The position numbers and the translations under genes are program-made. Of a DNA stretch of 64,000 nucleotides, positions 34,585 to 45,218 are shown piece after piece (position 1 is the first letter of the stretch; each line of letters starts with the position of its first letter). The stretch covers positions 94,825 to 158,824 of the forward strand of contig AJFK01000539.1 in the NCBI GenBank assembly GCA_000467715.1, in the 5' to 3' direction. The notes under the pieces were generated by a model. It ran no database searches. It was not told where the DNA came from and saw only the letters and a list, made by a program, of their open reading frames with translations. This DNA comes from Hysterium pulicare CBS 123377. Its lineage: Eukaryota; Ascomycota; Dothideomycetes; Hysteriales; Hysteriaceae.

Positions 34585-36032
34585 GCGAGGTGTTGGGGTG
34601 AAGTGCGAACGAAGTTCACCTCCTCCTTTGTTCTCTCACTTACCACTCCTTTGGTGCAGGCGTCCTTTTATCGAATTCCTTTATCTCATATCCGCTGAAT
34701 GCAGGGCGTAACGGCATCGATTCAGCAACTTAATTCCGATGAAACTAAGATCCACGAAGGCGGAACGAAATCAGGCGTCAGGGAAATACATGGCGAAAGC
34801 AACCCTCTATTTTAAGAATTCAATCCAATGGGCGGAGTAAAGAGAGTAAATCGAGCATTCCAGAGCATTTTGACATTTCTATGGTGCAATTGGCACACTG
34901 GGAGCTTGTTCTACTAGGCGGGTGTGGTCTTTTTCTTATTCTGCTACTCTGTATTCGTACAGTTTCCGACCAATTTTTTGCTTTTCGAAACGATAAATTA
35001 GTCCCTCACCTCATTTGCTCCTTCTCAATGTCTTCTCGGCTCGGCTCAGCATACTGGCAATCAAATAATCCTGCATCTGTTTTGCCGTTCCACCGGCACA
35101 TCCCCTTTGCACAACTTCTACCTGCTTCTCCTTCTTCGCATACTATGCGCTGCTTAGCTTACTTAGCAGTCGCTGCATTTGTTTACCTCCATCCTCTTCT
35201 TCTGCTCACACATCTTTGTTTTGGCTTCTTTACCTCGACTCCCCTCGTCTTCAGCATGGAAATATGCATGGCTGGACGCGGGCGCGTGAATGTTTTTGGC
35301 ATGGGTGGATTGGGGATTTGATGGACTCGTGCTTTGTTAAGTGGCTTGGGTTGACTGTTGTGTGCTGAGCTTTGATAGCTTTGCTTTTTTACTTTAACTT
35401 GACCTTCTTGGCAAATAGGGACTGCCTTGGGGAAGTGGTGGATTGTGGTAATGGATCATGCTGGTTAGGAAAAGTGGCTTGTATGCTGGTGCTGGTTGAG
35501 AAGTGGAAAGGGTTGGCGAGGGCTAGTAGGTAGGATTGAAATGAGAAAAGAAAGATTTCAGTAAATGTGTGTCTTCTCAGCTGCCAGTTGATGTATGCTT
35601 ATTCACAGTTTGGAGGCCTTGTAGTTCAAAATCCTGTGGGTTGTCCTTCGACTCTCGTCACGTGCGTGGCGGAGTCATCTTGCAGGTTGAGGCGTTCAAC
35701 CACACTTCACGACATCTACAACTCACAAACTCAGCCTCGTCGCCTTTTTCAATCATGCTGCTATTAAACCCCCATTCCGCGTCGCGAGGCAGCCTTCTTC
35801 GTTGGCACTCAATACCTATCCCACCCACAATCACGCTTTCCCGCAAGTATCCGTAACCTTCACAGCTCAACTCAAAGACGGTTGACTGACCATCCCATCT
35901 TTGTAAGTCACATATTTTCTGCCTCTTCTTCTATGCGTCTCAAATCAAAGAAGCAAAGCTGACAATGCTTGTTCGTTCGTAAGTGACCTGCAATCCTGTT
36001 CCCTCCACTCTCTGCATCGCTCTGTCTCTGCG
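34585..36032. other. 1.4-kb intergenic region
   Basis: Probably the 3' UTR of SMI1 followed by the promoter of the next membrane-protein gene. A 146-codon frame at 34881-35321 is hydrophobic but lacks domain, splice or codon support. Confidence 0.45.
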
Positions 36033-37163
36033 ATGAACTCAACCGCTACACATGACCTCAAAGGATGGGTTTCGGAACCTACTGGACGTGGAACGATCAG
36101 CCTCCTATGGAGCTGCTTCTTCACCATCTTCATCTGTACTTGGAGTGCCATGCATTTGAATTTACCGGCGGACGATGACACAGCAGTGAAGATATTCTTT
36201 CGAAAAGTGAAATATCTTTGTGTTGGTATACTTTGTCCTGAATATGTGGCCTTCGTAGCCTACTTGCAGTGGAATAAAGCGCGAGTTGCAACTTCTTCAT
36301 TGCAGGAACGGTGCACAGATATAAATGTATATGAGCATTCGGTGTCCAGTACAATCTGCAAGTTCATCTCCTAACTACAAATGTAGGCTGTAAACAATTG
36401 GACTCTCAAACACAGCTTCTTTCTCTGCATGGGAGGATTCGTAGTCGAAACATCTACAGGAAATCGTTACCATTTTGAACCTGACGATCTTCTTAAGATG
36501 TTTGGAGGAAAGATTCCACTGCCGAACATCACCAAATCCGAAATCGAGGACAAAAGTAAGGCGGACTGGGTGACGAAATCTATTGCCCTGGTGCAGGTCT
36601 CCTGGTTTCTAGCTCAACTGATTGGTCGTGCTGTCCAAGGTTTACCAGTCACCACACTTGAATTGTTCACACTAGGCATCCTATGTTGTGCAGCCATTAC
36701 CTATTGCTGCTGGTGGCAAAAGCCATTCGATGTCCGCAAGCCGATTACCATCTATGCCGATCCACCCGCAGAATGTCTGAACTTGAAGTGCATTGCTCGA
36801 GTGGAGTCATTGACCCCAGAAAGCGAGGGTTCGACGAAGCATTACCTAGTCGGAAATCTTATAGTAATTCTTTTCGCAGGCTGTCATGTTTTGGGGTGGG
36901 ATTTTCATTTTCCTACACATGTAGAGAAACTCATCTGGAGAATCACTAGTATAGCTTCCGGCGCCTTTGCGCTTGTTTTCCTAGTATTGGTGTTCTTGGC
37001 GGTGAAAGGATTTGAGGCTTATGGAATCTTAATTTTTCTTATACTCACCACTTATTTCTTTATCCGACTCTATCTCTTCGCCGAGACATTCGCGAGTCTC
37101 CGTATTGTTCCAGCAGGCGTCTACCGAACAGTCAACTGGTCTCTTTACTTTCCTCACATCTGA
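36033..37163 (+). CDS. Polytopic fungal membrane protein of an uncharacterised family
   Basis: Two exons, 36033-36326 and 36387-37163, encode 356 residues. The N-terminal motif GWVSEPTGRGTISLLWSCFF runs into the first helix (TIFICTWSAMHLNLP). It is followed by a conserved CPEYVAFVAYLQW segment. After the 60-nt intron (branch point CTAACT) comes HSFFLCMGGFVVET, then several helices and the ending GVYRTVNWSLYFPHI. The layout (GWVS...GRGTISLLWSC, HxFFxxMGGF, VPAGVYxxVxWSxYxPHI) is a signature I know from a large, lineage-expanded ascomycete family of membrane proteins without assigned function. In many genomes these sit in variable regions. The start is the first ATG before the conserved motif. 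Confidence 0.85.
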
Positions 37164-37960
37164 TTTATCGGTTGTTCAAGCTCGACTCCTTCCGCGAAAC
37201 CTCTACGTTTGGTTATGGACACGCTGAGGACCCAATTTGTCTTTTCAATACCTGGTCTTCAGACTGCGAAGGAAATATCGAGGTCTTCCGGGACATCACT
37301 GCGCGAATCGCAACTACTATTGCTTCCACCCAATATTAATCTACACTACACATGGCAATGGAGGAGAAAGTTGAGGTTGTCAACTGGGTCATCACTTCAC
37401 AGGCAGGAAGGGTATTCGAGGGATGCTTCCTCCTCAGATATCAACGGTCATGTACTTTCTCTTTTTGCTTTATTTTTTGTGGACTTCCTTCATGCTTCAG
37501 ACACGCATCATTATTTTCAGGCACTGGGGAACGAAGACATGGTATTTGAGGGATAGGGCTATCTCCAAGGCTATGATCTCTACATTACGCCACGTGCAGA
37601 AGGGAATGATATAATTCGGGAATGCTGATATGCTCAAATGTTCAGGGAGGTCTTTCATTCTTTCATTGACGTATGCGTTTTCAACTTTTCTTTTCTGTGT
37701 AGGGCTATTATAATACATGCAATTCTATATCATAAATTATGCTTCTATTCATGGAATCGGGTATACATTTTTCTCGTCCCACAACGCCAAATCATGCACG
37801 CTTTTGAAGCCGACAACAGCCGTATTAGCCAAATCATTCATTCTCAAATGAGCAGTAATCGAGAGGAATGTACCCCAGTAGGCTGACCTCGTAATTCAAC
37901 TCCATCCCAGCTCTTCCAATCTTTTACACATCTATCCTCATTCTCCTTTCCAATAACTAC
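37164..37960. other. Intergenic region
   Basis: About 800 bp between convergent stops. Short frames at 37209-37556 and 37638-37886 have no recognisable domain. It probably consists of 3' UTRs. Confidence 0.45.
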
Positions 37961-39679
37961 CTATCGTTTAGCCTTCTTACTCTCCCTCCCCTCCTCCTCA
38001 TCACTAACATCCGCATAAATCGTCTCCGGCTGCGTCAAACTCCAAGCACCCGTAAACCTCTTCTCCTCGCCCGGCTTCGCCGCATACTTCATCAACGCCT
38101 CTCTCGGATCCTCATACCGCATCCCACTGAGCGGGATATTCTCCCTAATATGCTTTTCATCCGGCGCAGATTTCCCAAACGGCGTCGTAGCGGGCACATG
38201 CGGCCGTCTTGGATCTCGAGACTTCCCGCTCGCTGTAAGGCCGATTGTGGGATGGCGCGCGGTGAATGAGGCTGGGTTGGGTCCGGGAAGACCACCGGCT
38301 GTTATCGTTGCGTCGCCGGATATGCCTTCGGAGAGGTCGGTGGTCAGGTTCGGGTCGTCGTCTATGTGGCGACGTTTGGGTGCTTTGCTGAGGATGGAGA
38401 GGGCGCCGCCGTGGGAGAGGGATGGGTTGAAGAGGATGTGTGTTGTGGCGTTTGAGGAACCGGTTAGGATTTGATTGAGTTTGGGATGCCAGGTTACGGT
38501 TATGAGGGGGTGGCCTGGTGTCACGGGGGTTATGAATTCCGGACGGAGGGTTGCGGGGTTAAGGATGTGGAGATCGCCAGTTGCGGAGCCGGTTATTACT
38601 GACGAGGAGGTGGGAGAGAAACGGATGTTGGTTGTGGGGTATTGGGAGGAGGTAGATTCGTGCGTCACGGTGTTGACGGGCGTCTTGAATTTGCGCGTGT
38701 CCCAGAGCTTGATGGTGTCGTCGCCGCCGCGGGTGATCACTAGCCTGCCATCTGCGCTGATGTCGAGTCCGCTCGTCCATGTATCTTTCACATGTGCGTC
38801 TCGAATCTCTGCTGCGGGACGGTGGTAGGGACCTTCGCCACTCCACATCACAAGACTCCCATCCAAAGCCGCGGCTACGAGGAGGTTGTTCCCACCTTGC
38901 GCAGTCGATCCCCATGCCACAGCCGTCAGCCTTGTCCTGCCTGCCGAGCCTGCCGCTCTAGACTTATGCACGATGACTTCCTTTTGTTCTCTCTTATGAT
39001 TGACGTCCCATATTCTCAAAGTACTATCCGTGCCCGCTGTCACGAACAGGTCTCGATTGGTGGGATGCCATGTGCCCGTCGTGATCTCAGATATATGGCC
39101 CTTGGTATTATGCATATCCCTTAGATACATATCGCCCTTCACGAACTCCGATATTAGGTCGCCGTCCCTTGTGAACAGCCTCGCCTGCGGAAACGCCGAT
39201 ATGACGAGCATCTGCCCTGCGGAGTGTGGGTTGAATAGGACTTGGTGGATCGGGTGAGTTTCGGAATTCGCAGAGGACTTCGTGGTGCTGGGGTCGACGG
39301 ACTTGAAGGCGCGGATGGTCGTCGGTGTCATGGCTGAGAGATCGTGTAGCTTGAGCGTGCAGTCGTTTGAACCTGTCACGAGCCTCGTTCCAGAGGGATC
39401 GATTGTCATGGTGGTAACAGCTCTATCGTGCGTCTTGATTTGCAATTCATGCGACACTGGGAACTCATCCTCCTCTTCCTCATCACTACCGCTATCTTCA
39501 TCGCTATCGTCATCGTCGTCGTCTTTGGTGGGTGGTGGTTTCCGCGAGTCTATGATCGGCCTTCTGCACCTCTCGATTTGCGCTTGGACGTCGACGGAAA
39601 CATCTTTCTTGCCGAATGATGATGGCAGAAACTGGCGCATCTGTTCATCATCTTCCGCGGAGAAGTCGTTTGAATCCAT
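37961..39679 (-). CDS. WD40-repeat protein, WDR70 homologue
   Basis: A single uninterrupted exon of 572 residues. The N-terminus MDSNDFSAEDDEQMRQFLP leads to an acidic tract (DDDDDDSDEDSGSDEEEEDE). WD40 repeats follow, with recognisable units such as TMTIDPSGTRLVTGSNDCTL, TGTWHPTNRDLFVTAGTDS, LRIWDVNHKREQK and GLDISADGRLVITRGGDDTI followed by KLWD. The tail with EETIYADVSDEEE-like spelling (here PETIYADVSDEEEG) and a basic KKAKR end is typical of the WDR70/gastrulation-defective group. That group is nuclear and, in fission yeast and human cells, works with DDB1-type ubiquitin ligases in H2B ubiquitylation and DNA repair. The family assignment is firm; the role is inferred. Confidence 0.9.
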   Translation of the reverse strand: MDSNDFSAEDDEQMRQFLPSSFGKKDVSVDVQAQIERCRRPIIDSRKPPPTKDDDDDDSDEDSGSDEEEEDEFPVSHELQIKTHDRAVTTMTIDPSGTRLVTGSNDCTLKLHDLSAMTPTTIRAFKSVDPSTTKSSANSETHPIHQVLFNPHSAGQMLVISAFPQARLFTRDGDLISEFVKGDMYLRDMHNTKGHISEITTGTWHPTNRDLFVTAGTDSTLRIWDVNHKREQKEVIVHKSRAAGSAGRTRLTAVAWGSTAQGGNNLLVAAALDGSLVMWSGEGPYHRPAAEIRDAHVKDTWTSGLDISADGRLVITRGGDDTIKLWDTRKFKTPVNTVTHESTSSQYPTTNIRFSPTSSSVITGSATGDLHILNPATLRPEFITPVTPGHPLITVTWHPKLNQILTGSSNATTHILFNPSLSHGGALSILSKAPKRRHIDDDPNLTTDLSEGISGDATITAGGLPGPNPASFTARHPTIGLTASGKSRDPRRPHVPATTPFGKSAPDEKHIRENIPLSGMRYEDPREALMKYAAKPGEEKRFTGAWSLTQPETIYADVSDEEEGRESKKAKR

Positions 39680-40201
39680 GCTTGGAAATATGGTGGAGGA
39701 TTGCTAAGTCTGCTGGCAGGGAAGATGGGTTGAGGTTGGGCTTAGCTCTTGATTAGCTAATATACGAAGGGCGTGCCAAGACTATTTATGGTGTTGATGA
39801 AATGCGAGCTGCAACGTCCTCTTGGCTGCGAGATGTCTTATGCAGCTCATAATGCTTGAAATCTTGGTTTTCGCTAGGCTGAGCTAGGTAGTATGATATT
39901 ACTTTTTTGGGATGCATCAATTAGCATCTACTAGGCTCCAGCTAAGCAGTTCACTCAGCAATACAATATTTCCGCGGCTGTGCTGACATTGTGCCAATTC
40001 TGGCGTTGCTTGAAGCTGATGGAAGTATAAATTCAAGAGGTTGGTAGCTGTAGAGAAAGTATTGATGCAATTAAGACTAAAATTTCAGAGAAATCTTCTA
40101 TTATCTACATTACATCACTCTTCCTCAGCTTTCCCCACTTCATTGAGACTGAATTCAAACACGCTCCATATCTCATAACAACCAGAACCCTTTATACCAA
40201 A
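39680..40201. promoter_or_regulatory. Divergent promoter between the WDR70 homologue and the SDR gene
   Basis: 522 bp between two divergent start codons. No open frame of interest is present. A pyrimidine-rich leader precedes 40202. Confidence 0.45.
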
Positions 40202-40970
40202 ATGTCTGCCCAGAATCGCACCATCATCGTTTTCGGCTCCGGCCCTGGCATTGGTAACCACGTCGGTGCTACCTTTGCCGCCCACGGCTTCAACAATGTT
40301 ATCCTCGCCGCTCGTAACGAGAAGCGTCTGGAAGAGGACAAAGCAGCTGTCGTCTCCAAGTCGAAGAATTCAAATGTCACGGTGGACACGATCAAGCTTG
40401 ATCTCTCCGACATTTCGAACCTCCAGCAAACCCTGGAGAAAATTGAATCCATGGCAGGAACAATCGAATGCATTTTCTTCAACGCCGCACGCATCAAAAT
40501 GACCGAAGATCCCCTAGCCGTGCCCATTGACGAAATCGAGGAAGACTTCAAGGTACGTTGGTATTCGCCCCAATATCGGCTGTAAGCTGGTGCTGACATG
40601 CATTACGTGGCAGACGACCAACCTCGCCTTGTACGTAGTTGCACAATGGGCAATTCCGAAACTGGAAGCCCTGTCCAAGTCTGATTCAGCTGCCAAACCA
40701 AGTTTGTTGGTTACTAATAGCTTCTTGCCTGCGAGCCCTATCCCTGCGCTACTTTCATTGTCGCTTGTGAAGGCTGCACAGAAGAATATGGTCACGAGCT
40801 TGTATCAGGCTTACAATAAGGCCGGCGTCCATTGTGGCTTGATTAATGTTGGCGGGCCTGTTAGTGAGGAGGCTAAAGTGTTGAATCCGAGCAATATTGC
40901 TGAAAAGACTTGGGAATTGTTTGACCAGGAGAAGGGAAAGAGGGAGTTGCAGGTTGCTATCTTTGATTAG
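40202..40970 (+). CDS. Short-chain dehydrogenase/reductase-fold protein lacking the catalytic Tyr
   Basis: Two exons, 40202-40552 and 40614-40970, encode 235 residues. The Rossmann start has the dinucleotide loop G12-S-G-P-G-I-G18 after IIVF, then NNVILAARNEKRLEED. KLDLSDISNLQQTLE fits the adenine-binding Asp, and FFNAARIK takes the place of the usual NNAG. The active-site Ser is present (VTNS153), as is the Lys (K170 in LSLVKAAQK), but the residue four before Lys, normally Tyr, is Leu166. The 13-residue Ser-to-Tyr spacing is otherwise preserved. The protein should bind NAD(P)(H). Classical SDR catalysis looks unlikely without the Tyr. The substrate is unknown. It could be a binding or scaffold protein, or use another acid/base. 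Confidence 0.85.
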
Positions 40971-41617
40971 GCGGTGAGATGAGAAGGAATGCAGAACTTT
41001 CAGTTATAGAGTCGAAAAGAAATTGTTTATGGGGTATTTAGTGTCCATGACAATGTAATCAAAGTTCAAAAAGCTAGCACATGCGACACAATCAAGGTCC
41101 ATTGGACCCGCTAGGTAATAGTACTGTATCGCAGTCCGCATTGGTCTAGTCGCTACGTAAGGAGTGAAGCCTTGTGAGAAGCTACAGCATTCGCTTATAG
41201 TGCTAATGTGTTTAAAATGGGTAACATCTGCGGGCTTGCTTCTCGTGTCGTAAATCCCTTGAAAAATTGGATGAGGGACGAATGAGTATATAATCGTGAC
41301 AGAGCAGAAGGTAGTATGCAAAAGGATGAAATGAAGGCCCGTTCATCCGCAGTGCCGATAGGACGATTTGACCCATTCTCGAGAGAGCGAAGTGCTGGTT
41401 GAAGGGAGAGGCTGAGAGGTTTGAAAGATATGCACGTGCGTTGGCGACGGACCCCTAATTTCACAAGCTTTTCCCAAAACAGAAATGCCCATCTAATCGC
41501 GAATTCATTCATCTTCTTTACGCGACTTTTCGTGCAACTGGACAACCCAACATCTCCTTCCGACTCCCTTCATCAGAATTGAACCTACTCACCATTCTCC
41601 AGCGGATTCCCACCACA
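40971..41617. other. Intergenic region between the SDR gene and mtSSB
   Basis: About 650 bp holding the 3' UTR of the SDR gene and the promoter of the mitochondrial SSB gene. No further gene is seen. Confidence 0.5.
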
Positions 41618-42341
41618 ATGCTCGGTTCAACAGCTCTCCGCGTCGCGCGCTCCCCTCTCGCAACCTCAGCTTTATCCGCTCGCGCATTCTCATCTACAGC
41701 CCGCGCATCAGTCGCTCGCATGTCCATCGTTGGCCGTCTCGCAGCTCCTCCCGAGGATATGAATGCTGGAGAGGATAGGTCGCTTGTGCGATTTGCTTTG
41801 GGAACTGACAGTGGGAGAGGCGAGAACAAGAAGACCAGCTGGTTCAAGGTCGTAACTTTCACGCAAGGTCCTCAGAAAGATTTCTTGCTGGGCTTGCCTA
41901 AGGGGTCAGTGATTGTCTCGCTTATGTTTATGCTTATGTTGCTACACGCCCCAAGTTGGGGGGGTTACAATGAGGGACTTTGTTGGCATGGATGAGGAAC
42001 CAACCTCAGTGCAATGGACAGCAGAGCCGTGCTTTGGATTTGGGCATTGAGAACGAATGCTAATGTATGTCTCTTATAGTGCGCTTCTATATGTAGATGC
42101 CGATGCACGCATGGACTCCTACGACGACAAGGACGGCAACAGGCGCACAAGTCTCGGTCTTCTTGCCAGTAAGTGATATATCTTTGCCTCAATCGCTTAG
42201 TCTCCGGACTGGTGCATTTCAAGTATTTGGATGTTTACACTGACACTATCCTACACAGCGAAATTCGATGTACTCTCTCGTCCAAGACCCACCGAGGAAG
42301 TGGGACATGGAGATGAAGGCTTGGTAGAAGGACGCGCTTAA
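41618..42341 (+). CDS. RIM1: Mitochondrial single-stranded DNA-binding protein (Rim1 type)
   Basis: Three exons, 41618-41904, 42080-42168 and 42259-42341, encode 152 residues. A basic, Ser/Ala-rich presequence (TALRVARSPLATSALSARAF) is a clear mitochondrial targeting peptide. An OB fold follows: VARMSIVGRLAAPPED, RSLVRFALGTDSG, KKTSWFKVVTF, then ALLYVDADARMDSYDD and RRTSLGLLA after the introns. It coats single-stranded mitochondrial DNA and stimulates the mitochondrial helicase and polymerase. The ATG at 41618 starts the presequence. An earlier frame start is not ATG. The first intron uses donor GTCAGT, a weaker but acceptable site. It lies just upstream of the mitochondrial tRNA modifier Mto1 on the same strand. 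Confidence 0.9.
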
Positions 42342-42885
42342 GTCCACACAGAAGGACATCCTCACTTTCTCCATAATCGGAATAATGTTTACAGGGTATC
42401 GGAGGTCAGAATCAGGTTGTTCGTCTGGCTGTCATTCTATATCTTGGGAGGGGAGGCTTCCTGGTTGTGCTTTACACAAGGGGCTCTCAGGCGCAGCGAT
42501 CTTGGGGTGTACGGATTTGGAGCTCACTGTATACTTAGCTTGCTTTCTCATATGTACTATCTCCACTCGAGTAGGGACGTTTGTATTGGGGTTCAGTCAG
42601 GATGGCGCACAGGAAACGATTTACTACCCCTTGCTTATAGTTTGAAGGGAATGGAATCTTGCCTATGAACATTCCAGCAAGACCATCAACTGCATATCTA
42701 GTCAAAGCAAAAGGCCACATCGTATCTAAGCACTGGTGAATAAGGCGATGTAGTTGATTTACAATTATGTGGAGAAATATTTTCACGTGACACAGATCTC
42801 GGAGAAAGCCATACACCTCCGCTTTCCGTCCTGACTTTTCTTTGAGCAAGTATAGCATCACCAATCACCTCCAATCCCTAACTCC
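42342..42885. other. Intergenic region between mtSSB and MTO1
   Basis: About 540 bp containing the RIM1 3' UTR and the MTO1 promoter. No gene is supported. Confidence 0.5.
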
Positions 42886-45041
42886 ATGACCTCTATCGTC
42901 CCCTCAAGAGCACGTTCGCTCTGGGGCCATGCACCTCGAGTGCGATCACTCAATCGCTTCCGCCGTACTTTCGCCACAGTCTCCGGCGAGAATAGGTACA
43001 CCATCTCTTTGCTCCCCAACTTGAGCCTCTCTAACCATTAATATAGGCCGTATGATGTAGTCGTTATTGGAGGCGGTCATGCCGGCTGCGAAGCCAGCGC
43101 AGCAGCAGCCCGATCCGGTGCGCGAACGGCGCTCGTCACCCCAAAGCTCGACAACCTAGGCGTATGCTCCTGCAACCCGAGTTTCGGAGGAATTGGAAAG
43201 GGCACAATGTTACGAGAAATCGACGCATTGGATGGAGTAGTTGGGAGAATTGTCGATAAAGCAGGAGTGCAATTTCGCGTATTGAATAGTAAGAAAGGAC
43301 CTGCGGTTTGGGGACCACGGGCCCAGATCGATCGCGCTCTATATAAGAAACATATGCGGGAAGAGATGGTTGGTTATAAGAATCTGGCAATACTAGAGGG
43401 TAGTGTGGCGGATATTGTGGTAGATAAGGAAGAGCAACTGGAGAAGGGCAGACATGGGAAGATTACGGGTGTGAGATTGGAGTCTGGAGAGGTCATTCCA
43501 ACTAGTAATGTTGTCATCACTACGGGAACGTTCTTAGGTGGTGAAATTCATATTGGTAGGTCATCTAGGAGTGATTAAATAACCCATATTAATCATTGGC
43601 AGGTCTCGAAGCTTATCCCTCAGGCCGGATGGGTGAGGCAGCGACGTTTGGTTTGAGCAAATCGTTACGAGAGGCAGGCTTCGAATTAGGACGACTGAAG
43701 ACGGGCACCCCACCAAGACTAGATCGGAAAACAATCGATTTCAAAGTACTAGAAGAGCAGCCTGGAGATGAACCACCACCGCCTTTCAGCTACCTCAATG
43801 ACGCAGTGGCCGTAAAGGACCAGCTTCTATGCTATGCTACCAAGACAAACACTGCCACGCACGACATTATCCGAGCCAACCTCGACAGATCAATACATAT
43901 TCGCGAGAGCGTCAAAGGACCCCGGTATTGCCCTTCTCTCGAGTCTAAGATTATTCGCTTCACAGACAAAACCTCCCACATAGTGTGGCTAGAGCCCGAA
44001 GGGTTCGACAACGACATCATATATCCCAATGGCATCTCCATGACCGTGCCTGCGGAAGCTCAAGAAGCTATGCTCAAGACCATCGAAGGTCTGGAAAACG
44101 TAAAGATGCTCCAGCCAGGATACGGCGTCGAATACGACTACGTGGATCCACGGAGTCTCCGCTCGACTCTGGAAACCAAAGCAATCTCTGGGCTCTTCCT
44201 TGCGGGCCAGATCAATGGCACAACTGGCTACGAAGAGGCTGCTGCTCAGGGTATAATTGCAGGCATCAACGCCGGCCTAGCCTCCCAATCCAGAGAAGCC
44301 TTAACTCTCTCCCGAGCCGATGGCTACATCGGCATCATGATCGACGACTTGATCACGAAGGGCGTATCAGAACCATACCGCATGTTCACCTCTCGCAGCG
44401 AATACCGCATGTCTGCCCGCGCCGACAACGCCGACACCCGCCTCACTGCTCTCGGTCGTGCGGCCGGCGTCGTCAGCGACAAACGCTGGGTTGCCTTCGA
44501 GCGAGAAAGCGAGGAAATGGCTGCTCTTACATCTATGCTCCAATCAAAAACTATGAACTGGGCTGATTGGAACACCGCCGGTTACCAAGTCCGCCAGGAC
44601 TCATCCAAGCGCTCTGCCTACGATCTCCTCCGCATGCCTAACACTACCGTCTCAACGCTCTCGTCACTCCTTCCTGACGTAATGCAGTTTTCGCACCGCG
44701 TGCGCACCAGAGTAGCAATAAACTCGATATACGCTCCTTACGTGACATCTCAACTCGCCGCTCAGCAGAGATTCTTAAAAGACGAGAATCTGAGATTGCC
44801 GCTGGACCTGAACTACGATGGTATTTTTGGCTTGAGTTTTGAGGAGAAGGCTGCGCTGAAGGTCACCAGACCCGAGAGCGTGGGGCAGGCGCGGCGGATA
44901 GAGGGTGTGACGCCGAATGGGGCGTTGAGGCTGTTACAGTTTGTTAAGGGAGTTAAGAGGGATGAGATGTTGGCTAGGCAGATGGAGGAGCTTCAGGAGA
45001 GAAAGAGGGCGTTTATGAATGTTGGTGCTGGGTTGGATTGA
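42886..45041 (+). CDS. MTO1: Mitochondrial tRNA uridine-34 modification protein Mto1/GidA (MnmG)
   Basis: Three exons, 42886-42995, 43047-43555 and 43603-45041, encode 685 residues. An Arg-rich presequence ([20 protein letters not shown]) targets mitochondria. The FAD-binding Rossmann motif is [14 protein letters not shown], followed by [13 protein letters not shown]. Both GidA family signatures are intact: [12 protein letters not shown], and [17 protein letters not shown] in the second half. The insertion-domain segment [14 protein letters not shown] and the C-terminal helical domain are complete. Mto1 works with the GTPase Mss1 and 5,10-methylene-THF to install the carboxymethylaminomethyl-type group on U34 of certain mitochondrial tRNAs. 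All joins keep frame. It converges with the cardiolipin synthase gene 177 bp away. Confidence 0.96.
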
Positions 45042-45218
45042 GCGATGTATGAATAGTTTCGGTGCATTGGGAGGCGTTAGGAACTCGAGATTTCAGATGT
45101 ATATATAGACTCGGTACAGGGGAGCTGCACCCAAGGGACGGTCGTATTTTAGTCAAGATGCATTGTATAATACAACTGTACAAAATGTATGCAAAGACTC
45201 GATCAGCTATAATACAAA

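Noticed and set aside
34881-35321. 146-codon plus-strand frame with hydrophobic stretches
   Set aside because: It lies where the SMI1 3' UTR is expected, has no domain, no supporting splice sites, and composition that follows the T-rich DNA and not a protein.
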